The translations under genes and the position numbers were made by a program. The notes under the pieces are model-generated. The model was not told the origin of the DNA and ran no database searches. It worked only from the letters and a program-made list of their open reading frames with translations. From Terriglobus saanensis SP1PR4 (lineage in GTDB: Bacteria > Acidobacteriota > Terriglobia > Terriglobales > Acidobacteriaceae), in NCBI RefSeq assembly GCF_000179915.2, contig NC_014963.1, positions 992,001-1,056,000 on the forward strand: 64,000 bases of DNA. Direction: 5' to 3'. This document shows, piece by piece, positions 43,281 to 51,939 of the stretch (positions are counted from its first letter, which is position 1; every line of letters begins with the position of its first letter).

Positions 43281-43301
43281 AGTCAGACTCGAGTCACAAA
43301 G

Positions 43302-44477
43302 CTACTCGGGTGTCTCCTTCTTCGGGATGCTGGCCGGGCGAGGCGTAAAGGTTGAAGGGGGTGCGGATGTGGTGCTATGAGGCGCTCCTGGCGTGAGGTC
43401 TGCCGCTGGCGCAACTGCTCCAGGAGAATAGCGATCAGGGTGTAGTGCCGGCGCGGCCTTTGCAGGCCCATCGGGCATGGTTGGCGCTGGTTTTTCTCCG
43501 GGCTTGACGGTGGGTACAGCCTCGCCCGGATCATGCAGACCCGGCAGATGCTCGGCCACAATCTCTGAGGCTCGCTTGGTGGCGATAGCCTCTTCTGCAC
43601 TCAACTCACTCGCTGGGACGGGCTTCAGGTCGGTAGCTGTCTCGGTGATGATGAGAACTTCCTCCAACCGGTCCAGGTCCGCGGCAGCCTTGATCGTGAT
43701 GGCAGTGTACGGCTGGTGTTCGGGATCAGGCGCAATCGTCTTTACCGTACCCACGGCAAGGCCCCGCGGGAAGATCCGATCTCCACCTGAGGTAACCACT
43801 CTGTCTCCGGGATGAATGCGATTGTCGGGAAGCAGGTTCACGATCTGTGGCACGCCATTCGCCGATCCCCGCAGGATCCCGCGCAGCCGCGTGTTCTCCA
43901 GGATCACACCAGCGCCCGCACTCGAATCATTGATCAGCAGCACCTCAGAGGTCGTGGGATAGACGTTGCGGATTTTGCCCACGATACCGTCCGGTGTGAT
44001 GACCGCCATATCGGGCCGCAGACCATCGCGCGAGCCTTTATCGATATTCAGAACGCGCGAAAGGTCGCTGCCGCTCGTTCCGATCACCTGTGCCGCTACC
44101 GTCTTGGAGACGTACTGCTGTCGAAATTCCAGCAGGGAACGCAGCCTCTGGTCCTGCCGCGCGTCCTCCGCAATGGCGGCTTCGTGCAGGTGGATTTGCG
44201 CCAGTTCAGACTTCAGTTCAAGATTCTGCTGGCGCGTGTGGCGCAGGTCGATATAACCGTGCCACGCGTTGCGCAGGCCGTGGCCCGTCTTGGTCAGGAG
44301 CTTTTCCGGGGGCGAGAGGATCGCGTTCATCCACAGGCGCAGGAGCCGGATATGGTGTCCGTCCGCGCGTCCGGCATAGTCGGGCCGTCGCACCTGCGTT
44401 GCCAGCGCGATCGTCTGCACCAGCAACACTGCGATCAGAACCAGCCCGTTTCTATACCGCTGAAAGAATGATTCCAT
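43302..44477 (-). CDS. mreC: Rod shape-determining protein MreC
   Basis: A 391-residue bitopic protein: a short cytoplasmic N-terminus, one helix (about residues 10-28), a periplasmic coiled coil (about 65-110), and two beta domains (about 115-280). Conserved segments are VIGTSGSDLSRVLNIDKGSR, DGIVGKIRNVYP, ENTRLRGILRG and GDRVVTSGGDRIFPRGLAVG. The last 90 residues are Pro/Ala-rich and low-complexity, longer than in model proteins. It links MreB to PBP2 and RodA. It starts 15 bases after the mreB stop. Confidence 0.93.
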   Translation of the reverse strand: MESFFQRYRNGLVLIAVLLVQTIALATQVRRPDYAGRADGHHIRLLRLWMNAILSPPEKLLTKTGHGLRNAWHGYIDLRHTRQQNLELKSELAQIHLHEAAIAEDARQDQRLRSLLEFRQQYVSKTVAAQVIGTSGSDLSRVLNIDKGSRDGLRPDMAVITPDGIVGKIRNVYPTTSEVLLINDSSAGAGVILENTRLRGILRGSANGVPQIVNLLPDNRIHPGDRVVTSGGDRIFPRGLAVGTVKTIAPDPEHQPYTAITIKAAADLDRLEEVLIITETATDLKPVPASELSAEEAIATKRASEIVAEHLPGLHDPGEAVPTVKPGEKPAPTMPDGPAKAAPALHPDRYSPGAVAPAADLTPGAPHSTTSAPPSTFTPRPASIPKKETPE

Positions 44478-44492
44478 GTTCCGCGGAGGATG

Positions 44493-45557
44493 TTAGTCGA
44501 TCGAGATCTTACGCAGGAGCTTGAAGTCTGAAAGCATGCGGCCCGTACCCAGCACTACCGATGCAAGAGGGTCGTCCGCAATCGAAACAGGCAAACCTGT
44601 CTCTTCGCGAATGCGGCGATCGAGATTCTTAATGAGAGCGCCACCGCCCGTCAGCACAATGCCACGATCCGAAATATCCGCGGAGAGCTCAGGAGGGGTA
44701 CGTTCCAGCGCCACGCGGATCGCATTCATGATCGTCGCGATGCACTCGGCCAGGGCCTCGCGAATCTCGGAGTCATCAATGGTGATCGTCTTCGGCACAC
44801 CTTCGATCAGGTTGCGTCCTTTGATCTCGTAGGTGAGCGGCTTATCCAGAGGATAGGCCGAACCGATCTCGATCTTGATCTGCTCCGCCGTGCGCTCGCC
44901 GATCAGCAGGTTGTACTTGCGCTTCAGGTAGTTTATGACGGCTTCGTCCATCTGATTTCCGGCCATGCGAACCGACCGTGAATAGACAATTCCGGCCAGC
45001 GAAATAACTGCAATGTCCGTAGTTCCGCCGCCGATATCCACAACCATGTTGCCGCCCGGCTCCGTAATCGGCAGACCCGCGCCAATCGCGGCCACCATGG
45101 CCTGCTCGACCAGGTAAACCTCGCTAGCCTTGGCGCGATAGGCGGAATCCTCGACGGCGCGCTTTTCTACCTGCGTAATCTCACTCGGCACGCCGATGAT
45201 GATGCGGGGATGCACCAGCATCTTGCGGTTATGTGCCTTTTGAATGAAGTAGTTGAGCATCTTTTCGGTGTGGCGGAAGTCGGCGATCACGCCGTCCTTC
45301 ATGGGGCGGATGGCCACGATGTTGCCCGGCGTGCGGCCAATCATCTCCTTCGCCTCTTTACCGACCGCCTCAACCTCGTTGGTGAGCTTATTCACGGCGA
45401 TAATGGAAGGTTCGTTCACCACGATGCCCTTGCCATGGGCGTAGACCAGCGTATTGGCCGTTCCCAGATCGATCGCGAGATCGTTGGAAAACAAGCTGAA
45501 GAGCGAGCGAAAATTGCGCGCGCGCGAAGACCGCATCTGATAACCATTCTGAGACAT
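44493..45557 (-). CDS. mreB: Rod shape-determining protein MreB
   Basis: A 354-residue actin-like ATPase that forms membrane filaments and guides wall synthesis. The phosphate 1 segment is [15 protein letters not shown] (about residue 25-40), phosphate 2 [16 protein letters not shown], and the adenosine motif [15 protein letters not shown], all intact. A 24-residue basic N-terminal extension ([16 protein letters not shown]) could aid membrane binding. It heads mreBCD and is divergent from ald, with about 230 bases between them for both promoters. Confidence 0.96.
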   Translation of the reverse strand: MSQNGYQMRSSRARNFRSLFSLFSNDLAIDLGTANTLVYAHGKGIVVNEPSIIAVNKLTNEVEAVGKEAKEMIGRTPGNIVAIRPMKDGVIADFRHTEKMLNYFIQKAHNRKMLVHPRIIIGVPSEITQVEKRAVEDSAYRAKASEVYLVEQAMVAAIGAGLPITEPGGNMVVDIGGGTTDIAVISLAGIVYSRSVRMAGNQMDEAVINYLKRKYNLLIGERTAEQIKIEIGSAYPLDKPLTYEIKGRNLIEGVPKTITIDDSEIREALAECIATIMNAIRVALERTPPELSADISDRGIVLTGGGALIKNLDRRIREETGLPVSIADDPLASVVLGTGRMLSDFKLLRKISID

Positions 45558-45787
45558 GTGCTTGATTCCTGACGAAAGACGCTTTGTCGATTGTAACCGT
45601 CCAAAATACAGGGTACGCCCTTCTTCTGGTGCATGGAACCTGCGCAGCCATTGTCTGCCTGCTTACTGTGTTGCAAATTGGTACAGATCTCTTCGGAGGC
45701 CGTCCAGCACCGCCGCAGCGTATTTCGTGAAGAAATCGGCTCGAGGCGCTGCACTAGAATTAACTCCTGACAAGGAGCTTTATCGAC

Positions 45788-46903
45788 ATGGTGATTGGCG
45801 TACCGAAGGAAGTAAAAGATCACGAGAGCCGGGTCGGCATTACGCCAGCCGGGGTGAAGGCGCTCGTGGACGCAGGCCACAAAGTTCTCGTAGAAACAAA
45901 AGCTGGCGAACTGTCTGCCTTTCCCGACGACGAATATCAGGCCGCAGGCGCTGAAATCGTCGGCTCTGCCTACGACACGTGGCGTCTCGCCGATATGGTG
46001 GTTAAGGTCAAAGAGCCCGTGGAGAAGGAGTACCAGAACTTCCGTTCCGGTCTTGTCCTGTTCACTTATCTGCATCTTGCTCCCATCGCGGGACTCACGA
46101 ACGCTCTTCTGGAAAAGGGCGTCATCGGCATCGCCTATGAGACCGTCCGTGACCGCGTCGGTTCGCTTCCGCTTCTGACTCCCATGAGCGAAGTTGCAGG
46201 CCGTCTCAGTGTGCAGGTGGGCGCTGCCTACCTGCAGAAAGAACATGGCGGCCGCGGCGTTCTCCTGGGCGGTGTTCCCGGCGTGCCTCCGGGTAACGTG
46301 GTCATCATCGGCGGCGGTGTCGTCGGCGTGAATGCAGCCAAGATGGCTCTCGGCCTCGGCGCTAAAGTCACGCTCATTGATCTGAACCTGAACCGCCTGC
46401 GCGAACTCGACGACATCTTCAATGGCCGCCTCTATACGCTCGCGTCGAACAGCTACAACATTCATCGCGCAGCCTGTGAGGCTGACCTTCTCATCGGCGG
46501 CGTTCTGATCCCGGGCGCGGCGGCTCCCAAGCTGGTTACGGCGGAGATGGTCAGCAAGATGAAACGCGGAGCCGTGATCGTCGATGTCGCCATCGACCAG
46601 GGCGGATGCATTGAGACCGCCCGGCCTACGACGCACAGCAATCCTTCCTACGTCGTCGACGGCGTCGTGCACTACTGCGTGACCAACATGCCTGCGGCTG
46701 TGCCGAATACGTCTACCCTTGCTCTGACGAACGCGACCTTCCCTTACGTGCTGAAGCTGGCTGCGCTGGGTGCGCGGACGGCTATCCGCGAAGATGTGGG
46801 TATCGCGGAGGGCGTGAACACGTACAACGGGGTTCTCACCTATGAAGCAGTGGCCCAATCGCAGGCACGTGAATGGACGCCAGTGGCCAAACTCGTCTCC
46901 TAA
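45788..46903 (+). CDS. ald: Alanine dehydrogenase
   Basis: A 371-residue NAD-dependent enzyme converting alanine reversibly to pyruvate and ammonia. The N-terminal [21 protein letters not shown] and [13 protein letters not shown] segments carry the substrate-binding Arg and Lys. The NAD site is [20 protein letters not shown]. The C-terminal [20 protein letters not shown] and [13 protein letters not shown] are family signatures. AAGGAG lies 10 bases before the ATG. It is directly followed by ntrYX, which in other bacteria respond to nitrogen status. Confidence 0.96.
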   Translation: MVIGVPKEVKDHESRVGITPAGVKALVDAGHKVLVETKAGELSAFPDDEYQAAGAEIVGSAYDTWRLADMVVKVKEPVEKEYQNFRSGLVLFTYLHLAPIAGLTNALLEKGVIGIAYETVRDRVGSLPLLTPMSEVAGRLSVQVGAAYLQKEHGGRGVLLGGVPGVPPGNVVIIGGGVVGVNAAKMALGLGAKVTLIDLNLNRLRELDDIFNGRLYTLASNSYNIHRAACEADLLIGGVLIPGAAAPKLVTAEMVSKMKRGAVIVDVAIDQGGCIETARPTTHSNPSYVVDGVVHYCVTNMPAAVPNTSTLALTNATFPYVLKLAALGARTAIREDVGIAEGVNTYNGVLTYEAVAQSQAREWTPVAKLVS

Positions 46904-46907
46904 CGAC

Positions 46908-46936
46908 TTCGGCGGTCCTTCTCGACGGCCTATAAT
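46908..46936 (+). promoter_or_regulatory. Possible promoter of ntrYX
   Basis: A perfect TATAAT (-10 type) at 46931-46936, between GGCC flanks, with a weak TTCGGC at 46908-46913 17 bases upstream. It lies in the 53-base gap after ald and about 20 bases before the TTG start of the kinase gene. The -35 match is poor. Confidence 0.35.
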
Positions 46937-46956
46937 CGGCCTTTGAGGGGCCGCCG

Positions 46957-49332
46957 TTGCCAGTTGGACCACCACTCACGCCACCGCACTCGAACCGGCG
47001 CAAAGTCGTCGCGATCGTGCTGGGCGTCTGTCTACTGATTCTTCTGCTGGCCTTGCTTGCGTTGAACGCCTTCAACTCGGCACGTCTGCTTAGCCCGAAC
47101 ACGACAGGCCAGATCTTCCTTTTCACCGCAATCTCTGCGGTGGCATTCCTTCTCTTTGTCGTTCTTCTTGTCCTCCTGGTTCGCAATGTCCTGAAGCTCT
47201 ATGCGGAGCAGCGCAGCCGCGTTCTTGGCGCGCGCCTGCGGACACGCATGCTCTGGGGCGCGGTTCTGCTTTCGCTCGTCCCGATCAGCTTCATGTTCTG
47301 CTTCAGCTATCTGCTGATGAATCGCGCGGTCGAACGGTGGTTCTCGCAGCCTGCGGCGCAGCTTCGGGAAGACTCCACCCAGGTGGCGCTTGAGCTTGCG
47401 CGGTACGTTGCTGCAAACGCGCGAGCGGAGTCTTCCGACATTGCCGCAGCGCTCAGCACGCCGCAGGGTGCGCTAACCTCCGACCCTACCCGGATCAAGG
47501 AAGAACTGGAACAGCACGAAGTGACGCTCCAGGGCGGTTTCGTGATGCTTTTTTCTGTGGGACAGCCGATCGCACAGTTTCATCGTCCCGCTGGCTTTAC
47601 CAACGCCGCCATCCGCAGTTGGATCCCGCGTTTCGCAACAGAAGATCCTCTTGCGCCTCGAATTTCAGACACCCCCGAAGTCGTGACTGGCACGATCGAT
47701 CACATCCTTCTCGACGCGGTCCGTCGAACCGACGAACCTGTCGTCACCATTGGAACCACGGACTACAGCATCGGTTTCGTCTGGGTACGAGATGGGGGTC
47801 TCGTCGTGGTGGCGCTCCCTCTACCCGCAGGGATGAACGCAACTATCGCCCGTCTGCAGCGTGCTGCAGAGCAGTACTGGACGCTATTTCATCTGCGGCG
47901 ACAGATCCGCACCACCTATATGCTGCTGATGCTCATGATCACCGGCTTGGCCATGTTCGCATCCACCTGGCTTGCCCTTTACCTGTCCAAGCAGGTCACG
48001 CGTCCCGTGGAAGCTCTCGCCGACGCCATGGAAGAGATCGCACAGGGCCATTACGACCATCGCGTCGCAGAGACCGCCACGGAAGAGCTCGGCGAACTGG
48101 TGCACTCGTTCAATATGATGGCCGCCGATCTCGACCAGAGTCGCAGGCAGGTGGAGCAGTCCACGCTTCAGGTGTACGAAGCCAACGCTGCCATCGACCG
48201 CCGCCGCCACGAACTGGAAACCATGCTGCAGACCATCCCGAACGGCGTCGTGATGATGGATGCGCAGCAGCGCATCGTCGTCGTCAACCGCGCCTTCAGC
48301 GAGATGCTCGATCCCGGCGGTCAACGCCCATTCACTGGCTCGCTCCTTCGCGATGTCCTCCCGGTGGATGCAACCGAACCGGTCGAACGTCTCCTCCAGC
48401 GCAGCCATCGCATGGGCACGGCTTCGTCCGAGATGGAGATGCAGTCGCCCAACGGCACGCTGAATATCGCGGCCACGGCGTCCATCCTGGAATCGGGCAT
48501 CGGAAGCGAACGCAAGGCGACGGGCTATGTTCTGGTACTCGAAAACGCGACGCAGCTTTTGCGCGCGCAAAAACAATCGGCGTGGAAAGAAGTTGCTCGT
48601 CGCGTCGCCCATGAGATCAAGAACCCCCTCACCCCCATCTCTCTTTCTGCCGAACAGATTCGCCGTCACATCGGGCGTCTTAAGGATCTTCTTCAGGCTG
48701 CGGAACTAGACTCACCTTCCATTGATGTGATTCACCGTTCGAGCGAAGTGATCAGCAGTTCCGTAGAGAGCATGCGGTCGCTCGTCGACCAGTTCTCCTC
48801 GCTGGCGGAGTTTCCCAACGCACGCCCTCGACCGTCAGATTTGAACGAGATCGTCAGGCAGTCGCTTGCTCTCTTTGCCGGACGTCTCCATGGCACAGAG
48901 GTGGTCTGCAAGCTTGCGCCGCATCTGCCGCTCGTCATGGCTGACGCAGAGGCTTTCAAGCGTGCGCTCTCGAACCTCATCGATAACGCCGCTGAAGCCA
49001 TGCAGGGAAGCCTCGTCCGCGAGATTCATGTCGTCACCTCTCTTGCGGATGATGCCGGTATGGTCTCACTCTCCGTGGCAGATACGGGACCGGGGGTGAC
49101 CACGGAGATGCGGGACCGCCTCTTCCTCCCTTATTTTTCGACGAAGCAGCGCGGCACGGGACTGGGCCTCACCATCGCGGCTAAAATCGTGCAGGACCAT
49201 CAGGGCTCGATCCGCGTCGAAAAGAACATGCCCACGGGCGCAAAATTCATCATCGATGTTCCGGTAGCGCAAGCGTATCCGGGCGTTGACGCATCTGAAG
49301 TGGTTCACGCAACGGGAGAAGAGAAAGCATGA
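46957..49332 (+). CDS. ntrY: NtrY-type sensor histidine kinase
   Basis: A 791-residue membrane kinase. It has two or three N-terminal helices (about residues 18-120), an extracytoplasmic sensor region (about 125-300), another helix (about 315-335), HAMP (about 335-385), PAS (about 410-520) and the catalytic core. The phospho-acceptor histidine is in ARRVAHEIKNPLTP (about residue 551). The ATP domain has NLIDNAAEAM, DTGPGV and GTGLGLTIAAK. The start is TTG at 46957, with a GAGGGG six bases upstream. Family members sense nitrogen or redox state. The 3' end overlaps the regulator gene in ATGA. Confidence 0.9.
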   Translation: MPVGPPLTPPHSNRRKVVAIVLGVCLLILLLALLALNAFNSARLLSPNTTGQIFLFTAISAVAFLLFVVLLVLLVRNVLKLYAEQRSRVLGARLRTRMLWGAVLLSLVPISFMFCFSYLLMNRAVERWFSQPAAQLREDSTQVALELARYVAANARAESSDIAAALSTPQGALTSDPTRIKEELEQHEVTLQGGFVMLFSVGQPIAQFHRPAGFTNAAIRSWIPRFATEDPLAPRISDTPEVVTGTIDHILLDAVRRTDEPVVTIGTTDYSIGFVWVRDGGLVVVALPLPAGMNATIARLQRAAEQYWTLFHLRRQIRTTYMLLMLMITGLAMFASTWLALYLSKQVTRPVEALADAMEEIAQGHYDHRVAETATEELGELVHSFNMMAADLDQSRRQVEQSTLQVYEANAAIDRRRHELETMLQTIPNGVVMMDAQQRIVVVNRAFSEMLDPGGQRPFTGSLLRDVLPVDATEPVERLLQRSHRMGTASSEMEMQSPNGTLNIAATASILESGIGSERKATGYVLVLENATQLLRAQKQSAWKEVARRVAHEIKNPLTPISLSAEQIRRHIGRLKDLLQAAELDSPSIDVIHRSSEVISSSVESMRSLVDQFSSLAEFPNARPRPSDLNEIVRQSLALFAGRLHGTEVVCKLAPHLPLVMADAEAFKRALSNLIDNAAEAMQGSLVREIHVVTSLADDAGMVSLSVADTGPGVTTEMRDRLFLPYFSTKQRGTGLGLTIAAKIVQDHQGSIRVEKNMPTGAKFIIDVPVAQAYPGVDASEVVHATGEEKA

Positions 49333-50699
49333 ACCACATCCTGGTAGTGGATGACGAAGCCGACATCCGCACCTCGCTCGAAAGTATTCTCCGCGACGAG
49401 GGCTACGCGGTCACCTCTACCGGTACCGCTACGGAAGCGCTCGAACTCATCCGCGACGTGGAGTACGACGTCGTCCTGCTCGACATCTGGCTGCCTGACG
49501 GCGATGGCCTCGACGTTCTCGCTGAGATCCGCGCGATGGGCTCAAGCAGCACGCCCGAGGTCGTCATCATCTCCGGTCACGGCACCATCGAAGCCGCCGT
49601 GCGTGCGACGAAACTCGGAGCGTACGACTTCCTTGAAAAGCCGCTTTCGCTGGAGCGTACGCTCGTTCTTCTGAAGAATGCCGTCAAAGCGCATGCGCTG
49701 AAAAGCGAGAACGCAGAGTACAGGCAACAGCTCGCGGCAAAGGCTTCGCTCACCGGCGAGAGCGTTCCGTTGAAGGCCTTGCGCCAACAGATTAAGCTGA
49801 TGGCTCCCACAAATGGGCGCGTTCTGATTTACGGCGAATCGGGTACTGGCAAAGAACGCATCGCGCGCACCATGCATACGGAAAGCCTGCGCGCCGAGCG
49901 TGTTTTTGTAGAACTCAACTGCGCGGCGATCCCGGAAGACTTTATCGAGAGCGAACTCTTCGGCTACCGCCACGGTGCGATTCCCGGTGGAGCGCAGGAG
50001 AAGCGCGGTACCTTTGAACGTGCGGATGGCGGCACACTCTTCCTCGACGAAGTAGGCGACATGAGCCTGAAGACGCAGGCCAAGGTGCTGCGCGCACTCG
50101 ATGAACAGAGCTTCCTTCCCGTGGGCGCTTCTAACCCTGTGCACGTCGATGTGCGTTTGATCGCCGCGACGAACAAGGACCTCGAAGAAGAGATCGCACG
50201 CGGGAACTTCCGCGAAGATCTCTTCTATCGCCTCAACGTCATCCCGTTCTTTGTTCCACCGCTGCGCGACCGTCGCGAAGATATTCCGCTCCTCGTGCAG
50301 GAGTTTCTGGACGAGTTCGGTCGCCAGTATGGCCGCCCTCGCATGGAGATCGCCGATGACGCGATCAAGATCCTCCAACAGTACCAATGGCCCGGCAACG
50401 TGCGTGAGCTGCGCAACCTCATCGAGCGCGTCGTGATCCTGAACCCGAAGGCGCGACGCATCGAGCGAAAGCATCTTCCAGCACTCGTCTACCGCGAAAT
50501 TCCGCGCGACGGTGCACGTTCCAAGCCGGAAGAGTTCTCCACGCTGACGGAAGCGCGCGAAGCCTACGAGCGCGATTTCATCTTGAAGAAGATGGACGAA
50601 CTCAACGGCAACGTAAGCCGGACGGCAGAGGCTCTTGGCATCGAGCGAAGTCATCTCTATCGCAAGATGAAAGCCCTCGGCATCGCCGTTCGTGATTAG
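49329..50699 (+). CDS. ntrX: NtrX-type response regulator with altered GAFTGA loop
   Basis: A 456-residue regulator: receiver (residues 1-120; phospho-acceptor D52 in VVLLDIWLPDG), AAA+ domain (about 140-375) and Fis-type helix-turn-helix (about 410-450; NVSRTAEALGIERSHLYRKM). Walker A is GESGTGKE and Walker B GGTLFLDEVGD. The loop that normally reads GAFTGA and contacts sigma-54 is GAIPGG at residues 216-221 (49974-49991). The protein may therefore not activate sigma-54 promoters and may act as a repressor or with another sigma factor. It is coupled to ntrY by an ATGA overlap. Confidence 0.92.
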   Translation: MNHILVVDDEADIRTSLESILRDEGYAVTSTGTATEALELIRDVEYDVVLLDIWLPDGDGLDVLAEIRAMGSSSTPEVVIISGHGTIEAAVRATKLGAYDFLEKPLSLERTLVLLKNAVKAHALKSENAEYRQQLAAKASLTGESVPLKALRQQIKLMAPTNGRVLIYGESGTGKERIARTMHTESLRAERVFVELNCAAIPEDFIESELFGYRHGAIPGGAQEKRGTFERADGGTLFLDEVGDMSLKTQAKVLRALDEQSFLPVGASNPVHVDVRLIAATNKDLEEEIARGNFREDLFYRLNVIPFFVPPLRDRREDIPLLVQEFLDEFGRQYGRPRMEIADDAIKILQQYQWPGNVRELRNLIERVVILNPKARRIERKHLPALVYREIPRDGARSKPEEFSTLTEAREAYERDFILKKMDELNGNVSRTAEALGIERSHLYRKMKALGIAVRD

Positions 50700-50726
50700 A
50701 AAGATAGGCGACCCAGCGAATCTCCC

Positions 50727-50795
50727 GTGCCCCATTCTTTCGCGCTCTTGGCGAAAGAATGGGGTCGCGCGGAGCGCACAAACGGATCCCCACGG
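50727..50795 (+). repeat. Dispersed palindromic repeat, copy E
   Basis: GTGCCCCATTCTTTCGC with a 14-bp stem (50730-50743 with 50751-50764), followed by TCGCGCGGAGCGCACAAAC. It lies between the convergent ntrX and era genes. Confidence 0.8.
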
Positions 50796-50857
50796 CTAGA
50801 GCAGATCGTATTAAGAGCACGATCCTCTGAAGCTCTGCCTATCTTCTTACTCGGCCA

Positions 50858-51907
50858 CTATTCTTCGTGATCTTTCGTGCGCACCTTGTCATCCGCCTGC
50901 TTGGAAGCCATCTCTTCCAGCTGTCTGCGCCAATCGAGCTCTTCCACAAAGCCGCGCGAGCTACGCCAGTCGTCCTTCACCTTCACGAAGAGCTCCAGGA
51001 AGACGCGTGTGCCTACGAGCGATTCGATCTCCTTGCGCGCAGCTGTTCCGATCTGCTTCAGCATCGCGCCCGCGCGTCCGATCACGATGGCCTTCTGGCC
51101 CGTGCGTTCCACGTAGATTGCAGCGGAGATCTTCGTCAGTGGATTCGTCTTGCTCTTTGCTTCCTCCCACGCCTCCACCACCACGGCGGACGCGTAAGGG
51201 ACCTCTTCGCCGGTGAACATCAGGATCTTCTCGCGAATCAGTTCCGCTGCCAGAAACCGCTCCGGCTGATCGGTGAGCTGGTCCTTGGGGAAGTAGCGCT
51301 GGCCTTCGGGCAGACGCTTCACGACGGCATCCAGCAGGACTTCCAGGCCGTCCTTCTTCTTCGCGGAGATTGGAATGACTTCTGCGAAGTTGTACTTCTC
51401 GCTCCAGTGCGCGATCAGCGGCAGAAGCTCCGCGCGCGGCACGGAGTCGATCTTATTCAGCACCAGCAGCACGGGAGAGTCGACATTCTTCAGCAGGGAA
51501 AGTGCGAAGGTATCTTCCTCGGCCGACATCGCTTTGCGGTCGCGCGTGAAAGGCTTGTCGGACTTCGACTCCGCGGGCAGGCGATGCGTCGCGTCCACGA
51601 TGAACAGCACGACGTCGCGCGATTCCAGAGCGTCGTAGACCTCCTGCATCATGCGCTTGTCGAGGTGCGAGCTGGGTTTGTGCACGCCAGGGGTATCCAC
51701 CAGTACGACCTGAGCAGCGCCGCGACCGGGGTCTTTGGCAGCCTTCTTCCGGATCGGAAGTTCAAGAACACCCAGGATGCGGTTCCGCGTGGTCTGCGGC
51801 TTGTGGGTGACGATGGCGATTTTTTCGCCCAAGAGGGCATTCAGCAGCGTGGACTTACCTGCATTGGGGCGACCGACGATAGAGACGAATCCGGAACGAA
51901 GTGGCAT
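50858..51907 (-). CDS. era: GTPase Era
   Basis: A 349-residue GTPase that binds the 3' end of 16S rRNA and helps assemble the small ribosomal subunit. G1 is GRPNAGKST (about residue 12), G3 DTPGVHKP, G4 NKID and the C-terminal KH domain includes VIGRAGAMLKQIGTAARKEIE. The protein is about 50 residues longer than usual, with inserts between G1 and G3 (RKKAAKDPGRGAA) and before G4 (about residues 110-135), plus a charged C-terminal tail. I prefer the ATG at 51907 to a GTG one codon earlier. It is the last gene of phoH-ybeY-corC-era. Confidence 0.95.
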   Translation of the reverse strand: MPLRSGFVSIVGRPNAGKSTLLNALLGEKIAIVTHKPQTTRNRILGVLELPIRKKAAKDPGRGAAQVVLVDTPGVHKPSSHLDKRMMQEVYDALESRDVVLFIVDATHRLPAESKSDKPFTRDRKAMSAEEDTFALSLLKNVDSPVLLVLNKIDSVPRAELLPLIAHWSEKYNFAEVIPISAKKKDGLEVLLDAVVKRLPEGQRYFPKDQLTDQPERFLAAELIREKILMFTGEEVPYASAVVVEAWEEAKSKTNPLTKISAAIYVERTGQKAIVIGRAGAMLKQIGTAARKEIESLVGTRVFLELFVKVKDDWRSSRGFVEELDWRRQLEEMASKQADDKVRTKDHEE

Positions 51908-51939
51908 CACTCTCTATTATGCGCGTCGAATGCCTGCGA

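Noticed and set aside
45416-46975. A 519-codon minus-strand frame opposite ald
   Set aside because: Runs across ald and the mreB promoter region; no recognisable motif.
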